This document shows, in pieces, positions 7,522 to 15,398 of a stretch of 32,044 nucleotides of DNA (position 1 is the stretch's first letter; each line of letters begins with the position of its first letter). This DNA comes from a bacterium (lineage in GTDB: Bacteria; Bacteroidota; Bacteroidia; Bacteroidales; Bacteroidaceae). Location of the stretch: assembly GCA_004559785.1 (NCBI GenBank), contig SFXD01000016.1:1-32044 (forward strand), given 5' to 3'. The position numbers and the translations under genes are program-made. The notes beneath the pieces were generated by a model. It saw only the letters and a program-made list of their open reading frames with translations, was not told the DNA's origin and made no database searches.

Positions 7522-8790
7522 TCATTCGAATGCGCCCATCCTGAGCATACTTACCTCCTTCTCGGTCAGGAATCGCCAGTCGCCGCGTCGTACGTTCTTC
7601 TTGGTGAGTCCGGCGAAGAACACCCTGTCGAGCTTCATCACCCGGTAGCCGAGGCTCTCGAAGATGCGCCTTACGATGCGGTTGCGCCCGGAGTGGATCT
7701 CTATGCCCACCTGCTTGCGGTCGGTCTCGCTGGCATACTCGATGGCGTCGGCGTGTATCTCGCCGTCCTCCAGGGTGATGCCGTCGGCTATGAGCCGCAT
7801 GTCGGCTGCGGTGACGTTCTTGTCGAGCCAGACGTGGTATATCTTCTTCTTCATGTACTGCGGGTGCGTCAGCTTGCTGGCGAGTTCGCCGTCGTTGGTC
7901 AGCAGCAGTACGCCCGTGGTGTTGCGGTCGAGCCTGCCTACGGGGTATATGCGCTCGCGGCATGCGCCCTTGACGAGGTCCATGACGGTCTTGCGGTTCT
8001 GTGGGTCGTCGCTGGTGGTGACGTAGTCCTTTGGCTTGTTGAGCAGGACGTAAACCTTCTTCTCGATGCTTACGAGCTGGTCGTGGAAGAGTACCGTGTC
8101 GGAGCGTTTCACCTTGGTGCCCAGTTCGGTCACTATCTGCCCGTTGACGCTGACCACTCCTGCGGATATGAAGTCGTCGGCCTCGCGCCTGCTGCATACC
8201 CCTGCGTTGGCGAGGTACTTGTTGAGGCGTATGGGCTCTTCGGGGTCTATGTGCGTCGACTTGTACTCTATCTGCTTCTTCATGCTGTACTTGGCATGTG
8301 GGTTGTAGTCGGCGGTACGTGGGCGTCTTTGCTGCTGGTATGGTGCTCCCGGATGGCGGTGCTGCTGCTGCCTGGGCTGGTAGCCTCCCTCACGCTGCTG
8401 GTATGGTGCTCCTGCCTGCCGTGGCTGCCTTGGCTGGTAGCCACCCTCTCGCTGTTGCCTTGGCTGGTAGCCACCCTCACGCTGCTGCCTTGGCTGGTAG
8501 CCTCCCTCGCGTGGCTGGTAGCCTCCCTGTGCGTACCTTGGCCTTGGCTGGTAGCCTCCCTCGCGTGGTGCGGTATTCCTGTATGTAGTGGTGCGTGCCT
8601 GTCCGTCCGCGCTTGCGCTGAAGGCTGCGCTCCTGCTGATGCGTGGGCGTGGCGTCCTGCCTCCGCCCGTGGCATTGTATCTGTAGTCTTTCCTGTAGTT
8701 GCCGTTTTCTCCTGCTGGGGTGTAGCCATCCCGGCTACTGCCCTCATTCTCCTGGAACTTCTCCTTCCAGAGTTCGTCTTCTGTCGTCAT
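7522..8790 (-). CDS. rluB: 23S rRNA pseudouridine synthase, RluB/RsuA family, with repeat-rich N-terminal extension
   Basis: Converts a specific uridine in rRNA to pseudouridine. The catalytic part has an S4 RNA-binding domain (about 186-232, RLNKYLANAGVCSRREAD) and the RsuA/RluB-type domain with VGRLDRNTTGVLLLTNDG, where Asp288 is the catalytic aspartate, then RNRIVRRIFESLGY. Before it lies an extension of about 185 residues, rich in Arg, Gln, Gly and Tyr, with six GGYQPR copies separated by short QQRE-type spacers. Such basic, disordered tails are known to bind RNA in other proteins, so that role here is inference. I chose the ATG at 8790 (MTTEDELWKEKF). The longer frame from 8871 adds 27 Arg/Lys/His-rich residues without family support. 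The exact RluB target position is assumed from the family. Confidence 0.88.
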   Translation of the reverse strand: MTTEDELWKEKFQENEGSSRDGYTPAGENGNYRKDYRYNATGGGRTPRPRISRSAAFSASADGQARTTTYRNTAPREGGYQPRPRYAQGGYQPREGGYQPRQQREGGYQPRQQREGGYQPRQPRQAGAPYQQREGGYQPRQQQHRHPGAPYQQQRRPRTADYNPHAKYSMKKQIEYKSTHIDPEEPIRLNKYLANAGVCSRREADDFISAGVVSVNGQIVTELGTKVKRSDTVLFHDQLVSIEKKVYVLLNKPKDYVTTSDDPQNRKTVMDLVKGACRERIYPVGRLDRNTTGVLLLTNDGELASKLTHPQYMKKKIYHVWLDKNVTAADMRLIADGITLEDGEIHADAIEYASETDRKQVGIEIHSGRNRIVRRIFESLGYRVMKLDRVFFAGLTKKNVRRGDWRFLTEKEVSMLRMGAFE

Positions 8791-9000
8791 GATGGTTGTA
8801 AGAATGAAAAGTGTTTTGTGTTTGTTTTCCTTGTGCCGTCCCGTTTGCCTGCCGCCATGCCGTCCACGCATCGTAGCGTGCGTGTGGGTGGTGAGAAGGT
8901 GGGGGCTGGCTTATTTCCCTGATATTATAATATGTATGTACGTGTATGCGTGTGGGTCTTCCCCTTCGCCTCTTTGCTCTCTTTACCTCTTAGGCTTTCT

Positions 9001-9050
9001 TTTGTCTCTCTTTGTCTCTTTGTCTCTTTGTCTCTTTGTCTCTTTGTCTC
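9001..9050. repeat. Octamer microsatellite TTTGTCTC
   Basis: Five contiguous copies of TTTGTCTC occupy 9011-9050, with a sixth copy at 9001-9008 offset by TC. The array lies about ten bases past the purB stop, in the 270-bp gap between purB and rluB (both minus strand). Transcripts would carry GAGACAAA repeats. The gap otherwise shows a pyrimidine-rich plus strand and no clear promoter or terminator. Confidence 0.9.
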
Positions 9051-9060
9051 TCTTAGCCCC

Positions 9061-10407
9061 CTACAATCCCGTATAGGAATGTGGCGTGATGCGCCTTAGT
9101 TCGGACTTCACGTCCTGGCTGACGTCCAGGCCCTCGATGAAGTCCCTGATGGTCTTCTCGTCTATGGCCTTTCCCGTGCGCGTTAGGGCCTTCAGTGCCT
9201 CGTAGGGGTGAGGGTAAGCCTCCCGTCGCAGGATGGTCTGTATAGCCTCAGCCACCACGGCCCAGCAATTGTCGAGGTCGCGGTTGATGGCATCCTGGTT
9301 GAGGACGAGCTTCCGCAGTCCCTTGAGTGTGCTGTGGAGGCTGATGAGCGTATGCCCGAGGGGAACCCCCACGTTGCGCAGCACGGTGCTGTCGGTGAGG
9401 TCTCGCTGGAGCCGGCTGACGGGCAGTTTCTGGCTCAGGTGCGAGAAGATGGCGTTGGCTAAGCCGAGGTTGCCCTCGCTGTTCTCGAAGTCGATGGGGT
9501 TCACCTTGTGCGGCATTGCGCTGGAGCCCACCTCGCCTGCCTTGATTTTCTGCCGGAAGTATTCCATGCTGACGTATTGCCAGAAGTCCCTGTCGAGGTC
9601 GATGATGATGGTGTTGATGCGCTTGAGGGCGTCGAAGACTGCCCCGAGGCAGTCGTAGTTGCTGATTTGCGTGGTGTACTCCTCCCTTTCGAGTCCGAGC
9701 CTGTCAGCCACGAAGCGTGCGCCGAACTGCCTCCAGTCGTACTCGGGATAAGCCACGTGGTGGGCGTTGAAGTTGCCCGTTGCCCCTCCGAACTTGGCTG
9801 TTATGGGGCATTGGCGGAGTATTCCGAGCTGCTTCCTGAGCCTGTATGCGAAGACCATCACCTCCTTGCCCAGGCGGGTGGGGCTGGCAGGCTGCCCGTG
9901 TGTCTTTGCCAGCATGGGTACGTCCTTCCATTCCTCGGCGTATTCGGTCAGCTGGGCTATGAGTTCCTCCACGAGGGGGTAGTATGCGTTGTCCAGGGCC
10001 TCCTTGAGGCTGAGTGGCACGCTGGTGTTGTTGATGTCCTGGCTGGTAAGCCCGAAGTGTATGAATTCCTTGTATTCCTCCAGTCCGCCGATGGCGTCGA
10101 ACCTTTCCTTGATGAAGTATTCCACGGCCTTGACGTCGTGGTTGGTGACGGCCTCAATGTCCTTCACCCGTGCGGCGTCGTCCTCGGAGAAGTCCCTGTA
10201 GATGTCCCTGAGCCTTGGCAAGACGTCCTTTGGGAAGCCTGCCAGCTGCGGCAGCGGCAGTTCGCAGAGCGAGATGAAATACTCTATTTCCACCCTTACC
10301 CTATAGCGTATCAGGGCATATTCCGAGAAGTACTCCGACAGGGGCTCTGTCTTCGTGCGGTAGCGTCCGTCGATGGGCGAGATTGCTGTCAACAAGTTGA
10401 GGTTCAT
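9061..10407 (-). CDS. purB: Adenylosuccinate lyase
   Basis: Acts twice in purine synthesis, cleaving SAICAR to AICAR plus fumarate and adenylosuccinate to AMP plus fumarate. It is a cytosolic homotetramer. The 448-residue protein carries SPIDGRYR at the N-terminus, LTSQDINNTS, the catalytic histidine in KTHGQPASPT (His170), and the fumarase/aspartase signature SSAMPHKVNP, with Ser295 on the flexible catalytic loop. These positions agree closely with the long PurB type of E. coli. The start ATG is preceded by an AT-rich leader and a Bacteroides-type promoter, so the gene is transcribed separately from the mla genes upstream. rluB follows after 270 bases. Its distant neighbour guaB acts in the guanine branch from the shared IMP pool. 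Confidence 0.97.
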   Translation of the reverse strand: MNLNLLTAISPIDGRYRTKTEPLSEYFSEYALIRYRVRVEIEYFISLCELPLPQLAGFPKDVLPRLRDIYRDFSEDDAARVKDIEAVTNHDVKAVEYFIKERFDAIGGLEEYKEFIHFGLTSQDINNTSVPLSLKEALDNAYYPLVEELIAQLTEYAEEWKDVPMLAKTHGQPASPTRLGKEVMVFAYRLRKQLGILRQCPITAKFGGATGNFNAHHVAYPEYDWRQFGARFVADRLGLEREEYTTQISNYDCLGAVFDALKRINTIIIDLDRDFWQYVSMEYFRQKIKAGEVGSSAMPHKVNPIDFENSEGNLGLANAIFSHLSQKLPVSRLQRDLTDSTVLRNVGVPLGHTLISLHSTLKGLRKLVLNQDAINRDLDNCWAVVAEAIQTILRREAYPHPYEALKALTRTGKAIDEKTIRDFIEGLDVSQDVKSELRRITPHSYTGL

Positions 10408-10455
10408 AGCAAAAAATATATATATTTTATGTATTAATTATCCATTTTTAGGCTG

Positions 10456-10490
10456 CAAAGGTAAGTAATTTTTTTAACTTGGGAAACAAA
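10456..10490 (-). promoter_or_regulatory. Promoter of purB
   Basis: On the minus strand a TTTG (10490-10487) is followed, 23 bases later, by TACCTTTG (10463-10456), matching the Bacteroides -33/-7 pattern with slightly long spacing. Transcription would start near 10449, some 40 bases before the purB ATG. Confidence 0.75.
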
Positions 10491-10510
10491 ACGCATGAAA
10501 AATATGCTCA

Positions 10511-11272
10511 TTACTTGCCATTCTCCGCCTCCTTGACCTTGCGGAAGAGGTCGGATGCGAAGATGAAGGAGTTCAGCCTCTCGTTGGTGCTGGACATAAT
10601 CTGGTCCTTGCTGCCCTGCCATTCCTTGTGCCCCTCGTAGATGTAAATGATGTTCTCTCCGATGCCCATCACGGAATTCATATCGTGGGTGTTGATGATG
10701 GTGGTCATGTCGTACTCGTGCGTTATGCTGTGTATCAGTTCGTCGATGACGATGCTCGTCTTTGGGTCGAGCCCGGAGTTGGGCTCGTCGCAGAAGAGGT
10801 ACTTGGGGTTGAGCGCGATGGCCCGTGCAATGGCGACGCGTTTCTGCATGCCGCCGCTGATCTCGCCGGGGAACTTGTCCTCGGCACCCTGCAGGTTGAC
10901 CCTCTCCAGGCAGAACTTCGCCCTGCGTATGCGGTCCGCCTCGTTGTCGTCGGAGAACATGTCCAGCGGGAACATCACGTTCTCCAGCACCGACATGGAG
11001 TCAAACAGTGCCGCGCTCTGGAATATCATGCCCATCTCGCGCCGTATGAGCACCTTCTCCCTCTTGGTCATCCTGACGAAGTCGCGCCCGTCGTAGAGTA
11101 TCTCGCCCGAGGAAGGCTCGAAGAGCCCCACGATGTTCTTCATCAGCACGGTCTTTCCGCTACCGCTCTGCCCGATGATGAGGTTTGTCTTGCCGTCCTC
11201 GAAAACGGCGTTGATGTCCTTTAGCACGTCCTTGTCCTCGAAGGACTTGTACAAGTGTCTGAGTTCTATCAT
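10511..11272 (-). CDS. mlaF: ABC transporter ATP-binding protein of the MlaF type
   Basis: ATPase of an MCE-type phospholipid transport system that keeps outer-membrane lipid asymmetry. The 253-residue protein has Walker A GQSGSGKT (34-41), Q-loop Gln85, signature SGGMQKR (139-145) and Walker B YLFCDEP (158-164), followed by NSGLDPKTS, a typical MlaF sequence. The chosen ATG at 11272 overlaps the TGA of mlaE in an ATGA junction, so the pair is translationally coupled. A longer open frame reaches 11728 but only shadows mlaE. No MlaD (MCE) gene follows: the next gene is purB under its own promoter. Partner MCE and periplasmic proteins must be encoded elsewhere if the system is complete. Confidence 0.92.
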   Translation of the reverse strand: MIELRHLYKSFEDKDVLKDINAVFEDGKTNLIIGQSGSGKTVLMKNIVGLFEPSSGEILYDGRDFVRMTKREKVLIRREMGMIFQSAALFDSMSVLENVMFPLDMFSDDNEADRIRRAKFCLERVNLQGAEDKFPGEISGGMQKRVAIARAIALNPKYLFCDEPNSGLDPKTSIVIDELIHSITHEYDMTTIINTHDMNSVMGIGENIIYIYEGHKEWQGSKDQIMSSTNERLNSFIFASDLFRKVKEAENGK

Positions 11273-12012
11273 GAGAGCAATTTCGTTAGGAATATGTCGG
11301 CGAACAGAATGAGCATGCTGCTGCGCACCACTGCGTCCGTGCTGGCCTTGCCTACCTCGAAGGAGCCTCCCTCGACGGTGTATCCGTAGTATGAGCTGAC
11401 GCTGGAGATGATGAAGGCAAACACGAAGCTCTTGATGACGGACATCCAGATGAACCATTGGTTGAAGTCGTGCAGCAGTCCTATGGTGAGGTCGTCCACC
11501 GTGATGACCCCTATGAGAGCCGTGGCGTATGCCCCGACGAACCCCGACGTCATGCTGAAGACGACCAGGAAGGGAATCATGGTCATCATGCCCGCTATCT
11601 TGGGCAGAATGAGGAAGGATGCCGAGTTGACCCCCATTATCTCCAGTGCGTCTATCTGCTGCGTGACACGCATGGTGCCCACCTCGGAGGCTATGTTGCT
11701 GCCTACCTTGCCCGAGAGAATCAGGCACATGATGCTGGACGAGAACTCCAGCAGCATTATCTCACGCGTGGTGTAGCCCGTGGTGAAGTTTGGCATCCAG
11801 GGGCTCTGTATGTTCAGCTTGATCTGTATGCAGATGACGGCTCCTATGAAGAAGGATATCAGCAGCACGATGCCTATGGAGTCTACTCCCAGCTGTGCCA
11901 TCTCCTTCACGTACTGCTTGAGGAACATGCGCCATCTCTCGGGCAGGCTGAAGGTGCGCCCCATCAGTTGCAGATACCTGCCAAAGGCTGCTATGCCATT
12001 TACTATAAACAT
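11269..12012 (-). CDS. mlaE: MlaE/YrbE-family ABC transporter permease
   Basis: Inner-membrane permease of the MCE lipid transport system, partner of the MlaF-like ATPase encoded next. The 247-residue protein has several strongly hydrophobic segments (IGIVLLISFFIGAVICIQ, SSIMCLILSGKVGSNIASEVG, MMTMIPFLVVFSMTSGFVGAY, FVFAFIISSVSSYYGY). It also has the family-typical EVGTMRVTQQIDALEIMG loop and a C-terminal TVEGGSFEVGKASTDAVV. The start is ATG 12012 (MFIVNGIAAFGRY). A TTG start at 12039 is unlikely because it lies inside the promoter element. The gene is divergent from lptB, another envelope lipid transporter ATPase. Confidence 0.92.
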   Translation of the reverse strand: MFIVNGIAAFGRYLQLMGRTFSLPERWRMFLKQYVKEMAQLGVDSIGIVLLISFFIGAVICIQIKLNIQSPWMPNFTTGYTTREIMLLEFSSSIMCLILSGKVGSNIASEVGTMRVTQQIDALEIMGVNSASFLILPKIAGMMTMIPFLVVFSMTSGFVGAYATALIGVITVDDLTIGLLHDFNQWFIWMSVIKSFVFAFIISSVSSYYGYTVEGGSFEVGKASTDAVVRSSMLILFADIFLTKLLS

Positions 12013-12036
12013 ATGCGTATACCGGTTTATGGGGTA

Positions 12037-12044
12037 CAAAAGTA
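12037..12044 (-). promoter_or_regulatory. Promoter -7 element of mlaE-mlaF
   Basis: TACTTTTG on the minus strand matches TAnnTTTG. Initiation would fall near 12030, giving a leader of about 18 bases before ATG 12012. No good TTTG -33 box is seen at normal spacing. Confidence 0.6.
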
Positions 12045-12097
12045 CGCAATTTATCCTAAAAAACGTTATTTGATGCGGCAGTTTTTACCATTTTTCG

Positions 12098-12105
12098 TAT
12101 TTTTG
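12098..12105 (+). promoter_or_regulatory. Promoter -7 element of lptB
   Basis: TATTTTTG matches TAnnTTTG. A TTTG at 12069-12072 is 25 bases upstream, longer than usual. Initiation near 12112 would leave about 50 bases before ATG 12164 but only 10 before ATG 12122. It lies back to back with the mlaE promoter. Confidence 0.6.
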
Positions 12106-12163
12106 CAGAAAAATTGACAAGATGTGCCCGTCAGGGCATGCGAAAAACGAGAGGAACCGTAAC

Positions 12164-12994
12164 ATGGAATCTACTGACGAACGGCATGAAGGCACGGCCG
12201 CAGCCCAGGAGGCGAGCCCGGGGGGGCTGGTGCTGAGGAGCGAGGGGCTGGTGAAGGTGTATGGCAAGAGGACGGTGGTGAACAACGTCAGCTTCAACGT
12301 ACGGCAGGGGGAGATAGTGGGGCTGCTGGGTCCCAACGGGGCAGGGAAGACCACCTCCTTCTACATGACCACGGGGCTGGTGATACCCAACGCAGGGCAC
12401 ATATTCCTGGGCGACGAGGAGATTACCAAGCTGCCCGTATACCAGAGGGCGCGCAGGGGCATAGGCTACCTGGCTCAGGAGGCAAGCGTGTTCCGCAAGA
12501 TGAGCGTGGAGGACAACATTGCCAGCGTGCTGGAGATGACGGGCAAGCCCAGGGCTTACCAGAGGGAGAAGCTGGAGAGCCTGATAGCGGAGTTCCGCCT
12601 GCAGAAGGTGAGGAGGAACCTGGGCGACCAGCTCTCGGGAGGCGAGCGCAGGCGGACGGAGATAGCACGCTGCCTGGCGATAGACCCCAAGTTCATCATG
12701 CTGGACGAACCCTTCGCCGGCGTAGACCCCATAGCCGTGGAGGACATACAGTACATCGTGTGGAAGCTGAAGAGGAAGAACATCGGCGTGCTCATCACCG
12801 ACCATAACGTGGAGGAGACCCTGTGCATCACCGACCGCGCTTACATGCTCTTCGAGGGACAGATACTCTTCAAGGGCACGCCGCAGTACCTGGCAGGGAA
12901 CGAGACCGTGAGGGCAAAGTACCTGACGAACAGCTTCGTGCTGAGGATGAAGGACTTCGAGCAGATGGACAGGGAAAGGTCGGCGGAAGGCTGA
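12164..12994 (+). CDS. lptB: LPS export ABC transporter ATPase LptB
   Basis: Cytoplasmic ATPase that, with LptF/LptG, extracts LPS from the inner membrane and pushes it along the Lpt bridge. With the start used here it has 276 residues: a variable N-terminus of about 22 residues, Walker A GPNGAGKT (56-63), YLAQEASVFRKMSVEDN around the Q-loop (typical of LptB), signature LSGGERRR (157-164) and Walker B FIMLDEPFAGVDPIA with Asp181-Glu182. The H-loop follows in ITDHNVEETL. ATG 12164 is preceded by GAGGAA and fits the promoter position. An in-frame ATG at 12122 would add 14 residues and cannot be excluded. The C-terminal tail after VRAKYLTNSF is slightly longer than in E. coli. Confidence 0.94.
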   Translation: MESTDERHEGTAAAQEASPGGLVLRSEGLVKVYGKRTVVNNVSFNVRQGEIVGLLGPNGAGKTTSFYMTTGLVIPNAGHIFLGDEEITKLPVYQRARRGIGYLAQEASVFRKMSVEDNIASVLEMTGKPRAYQREKLESLIAEFRLQKVRRNLGDQLSGGERRRTEIARCLAIDPKFIMLDEPFAGVDPIAVEDIQYIVWKLKRKNIGVLITDHNVEETLCITDRAYMLFEGQILFKGTPQYLAGNETVRAKYLTNSFVLRMKDFEQMDRERSAEG

Positions 12995-13103
12995 GAGGCT
13001 CCGGGGCTGCCTTCAGGCGGAGGGAGGACGCATCCCCCAAGCCCGCGGCGCATCACTCCCCCGGACGTTTATGCCCACGGAGGAAAAGATTTGCGCGGCT
13101 GGC

Positions 13104-13135
13104 TTGCGAAATATGAATTATTTTTCGTACCTTTG
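13104..13135 (+). promoter_or_regulatory. Promoter of the tig-clpP-clpX operon
   Basis: TACCTTTG (13128-13135) preceded at 21 bases by TTGC (from 13104) resembles the Bacteroides consensus. The core cgtacctttgcacgc is identical to that in front of guaB. The predicted leader of about 75 bases can form a 6-bp hairpin (tgcatc/gatgca within 13159-13177). Confidence 0.75.
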
Positions 13136-13217
13136 CACGCTCAAACATAATTTATGCGTTGCATCAGGCATGGATGCAGGCAACAGGGAACAATAAACAC
13201 ATACACAAGACAAGAAG

Positions 13218-14591
13218 ATGAATATTTCGTTTGAAAAAGCAGACAACGTGAACGCCTTGCTCACGGTAACACTGGAGAAGGCTGACTATGAGGACAAGGT
13301 AAAGGCAGCACTGAAGGACTTCGGCAAGAAGGCCAACATGCCGGGCTTCCGCCCCGGACATGCCCCGATGGCTATCCTGAAGAAACGCTTCGGCACGGAA
13401 ATCCTGGCAGAGCAGGTGAACAAGATACTCGGCCAGGAACTGTACAAATACATCCACGACCAAAAGCTGAACATCCTGGGCGAGCCTATGCCCAACGAGG
13501 AGAAGACTCCCGCCGTAGACTTCGAGACAATGGAGACGTTCTCCTTCGCCTTCGACGTGGCACTGGCCCCGGAGTTCGACGCAAGGATAACGGCAGAGGA
13601 CAAGCTGCCATACTACACCATCTCAGTGGACGACGCCATGGTCGACCAGCAGGTGCAGGCATACTGCCAGCGCGGCGGCAAGCACGTCAACGTGGACTCG
13701 TACGAACCGAAGGACATGGTGAAGGGCTGCCTGACCGAGCTTGACGAGCAGGGCAACGCCAAGGAAGGCGGCATACAGGTGGAGAAGGCCGTCATGCTGC
13801 CCGACTATATGAAGGACGAGGACGAGAAGGGCAAGTTCGCCGGAGCAAAGGTGGACGACGTCATCGTCATCAACCCTGCAAGGGCATACGGCGACAGCGA
13901 CGTGGAACTCTCGTCGCTGCTGAACGTGAGCAAGGAGGAGGCTGCCAACGTGAAGTCGGACTTCAGCCTGCAGATTGCCGAGATTACGCGGTACGAGGCA
14001 GCGGCATTGGACCAGGCTCTGTTCGACATGGTGCTGGGCGAGGGTGCCGTAAGCTCTGAGGAAGAGTTCCGCGCCAAGATAGCCGAGGATATGGGCAAGA
14101 GCTTCCAGGCCGACAGCCAGTACAAGTTCCTGCAGGACCTGCGCGCCTACCTCGTGGCAAGGATAGGGGAGGTGCAGTTCCCCGAGGCTGCCCTGAGGCG
14201 CATCATGAAGTCCAACTACCCCGACAAGGACGACGAGTACATCGAGAAGAACTTCGCTCCAAGCCTGAAGGAACTGCTGTGGCACCTGATAAAGGAACAG
14301 CTCTCCGACCAGTTCGAGGTGAAGGTGGAGCAGGCAGACGTGCTGGAAACGGCCAAGTCGTTCGCCAGGATGCAGTTCGCCCAGTATGGCATGACGAACC
14401 TCCCCGACGACGTGCTCGCCAAGTATGCCACCGAGATGCTCAACGACAAGAAGCAGGTGGAGAACCTCGTGGCCCGCACCGAGGAAACGAAGATAGCACA
14501 GAAGGTGAGGGAGACCGCTGCCATCGAGGAGAAGACCGTCTCGCTGGAGGAGTTCAACAAGCTCTTCGAGGAGGAACAGAAAGCAGAATGA
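13218..14591 (+). CDS. tig: Trigger factor
   Basis: Ribosome-associated chaperone that meets nascent chains at the exit tunnel. The 457-residue length is near the family norm. The N-terminal ribosome-binding domain is recognisable by KVKAALKDFGKKANMPGFRPGHAPMAILKKRFG (positions 31-63), containing the GFRPG element near the ribosome-contact loop. The middle PPIase-like region (about 150-240) is poorly conserved and lacks an obvious FKBP active-site set, as in many Bacteroidota. The helical C-terminal arms end in an acidic, Lys/Glu-rich tail. It is the first gene of tig-clpP-clpX, a common bacterial order coupling folding to degradation. The start ATG is 8 bases after a short A/G-rich leader (aagacaagaag). 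Confidence 0.95.
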   Translation: MNISFEKADNVNALLTVTLEKADYEDKVKAALKDFGKKANMPGFRPGHAPMAILKKRFGTEILAEQVNKILGQELYKYIHDQKLNILGEPMPNEEKTPAVDFETMETFSFAFDVALAPEFDARITAEDKLPYYTISVDDAMVDQQVQAYCQRGGKHVNVDSYEPKDMVKGCLTELDEQGNAKEGGIQVEKAVMLPDYMKDEDEKGKFAGAKVDDVIVINPARAYGDSDVELSSLLNVSKEEAANVKSDFSLQIAEITRYEAAALDQALFDMVLGEGAVSSEEEFRAKIAEDMGKSFQADSQYKFLQDLRAYLVARIGEVQFPEAALRRIMKSNYPDKDDEYIEKNFAPSLKELLWHLIKEQLSDQFEVKVEQADVLETAKSFARMQFAQYGMTNLPDDVLAKYATEMLNDKKQVENLVARTEETKIAQKVRETAAIEEKTVSLEEFNKLFEEEQKAE

Positions 14592-14648
14592 TACGTAATA
14601 TATATATATGACCGCGCACGCATGCGGACTATAATAAAATAATTTGTG

Positions 14649-14678
14649 TTGGGACAGTTCGTCACCGGGCTGTCCCAA
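14649..14678 (+). other. Perfect stem-loop between tig and clpP
   Basis: TTGGGACAG (14649-14657) pairs perfectly with CTGTCCCAA (14670-14678) around a 12-base loop. Only three T residues follow, so it is a weak terminator at best. It ends 27 bases before the clpP ATG and could be an intercistronic processing or stability element. No promoter is visible between it and clpP. Confidence 0.7.
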
Positions 14679-14705
14679 TTTAGCCACATAAAAGGGAAAC
14701 GAATC

Positions 14706-15374
14706 ATGAACGACGACTTCAAGAAATATGCCACCAGGCATCGGGGTATCAGCAGCATGGTGCTCGACGACGTAGTAAGGGTGCAGAACCAATACCTCAA
14801 CCCATATATCCTGGAGGAGAGGCAGCTCAACGTCACCCAGATGGATGTCTTCAGCCGACTGATGATGGACAGGATCATCTTCCTCGGGACGCAGATTGAC
14901 GAGTATACGGCAAACACGCTGCAGGCGCAGCTGCTGTACCTGGACAGCGTCGACCCCGGCAAGGACATCAGCATCTACATCAACAGCCCCGGCGGAAGCG
15001 TTAACGCAGGACTCGGGATTTACGACACCATGCAGTTCGTCAGCAGCGACGTGGCTACCATCTGTACCGGAATGGCGGCAAGCATGGCGGCCGTACTGCT
15101 CGTGGCTGGTGCCGAGGGCAAGCGCAGCGCACTGACCCACAGCAGGGTGATGATACACCAGCCCATGGGAGGCGTGCAGGGACAGGCAAGCGACATAGAG
15201 ATTACCGCACGCGAGATACAGAAACTGAAGAAGGAACTCTATACTATCATCGCCAACCACTCGCACACCGACTTCGACAAGGTGTGGGCCGACAGCGACA
15301 GGGACTACTGGATGACGTCGCAGGAGGCTAAGGAATACGGCATGATAGACAGGGTGCTGACCAACAGGCAATAA
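14706..15374 (+). CDS. clpP: ATP-dependent Clp protease proteolytic subunit
   Basis: Serine peptidase that forms the double-heptamer chamber used by ClpX. The 222-residue protein contains the nucleophile Ser126 in TGMAASMAA, His151 in MIHQPMGG, and the acidic member in the DSDRDYWM motif, i.e. a full triad. The oligomerisation and handle features INSPGGSV and EIQKLKKELYTI are also present. I used ATG 14706 (MNDDFKKY), preceded by an AAAAGGGAAA stretch. A GTG at 14646 extends the frame but runs through the stem-loop and is unlikely. Compared with E. coli, the N-terminus is about 20 residues longer before the conserved core. clpX follows after 24 bases with GGAAAGGA as ribosome site. Confidence 0.97.
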   Translation: MNDDFKKYATRHRGISSMVLDDVVRVQNQYLNPYILEERQLNVTQMDVFSRLMMDRIIFLGTQIDEYTANTLQAQLLYLDSVDPGKDISIYINSPGGSVNAGLGIYDTMQFVSSDVATICTGMAASMAAVLLVAGAEGKRSALTHSRVMIHQPMGGVQGQASDIEITAREIQKLKKELYTIIANHSHTDFDKVWADSDRDYWMTSQEAKEYGMIDRVLTNRQ

Positions 15375-15398
15375 CAACAACGGAAAGGACACAAGCAG

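Noticed and set aside
7504..8922. A 472-codon plus-strand frame antisense to rluB with LVASL repeats
   Set aside because: The repeats are the complement of the GGYQPR-coding DNA, and rluB has full catalytic motifs.
11273..11728. N-terminal extension of mlaF in the same frame
   Set aside because: It lies wholly within mlaE in another frame, and the ATGA overlap gives a natural start at 11272.
13154..13234. A 26-codon upstream frame in the tig leader overlapping the tig start
   Set aside because: No ribosome site or conserved peptide is evident. It is too short to support without expression data.
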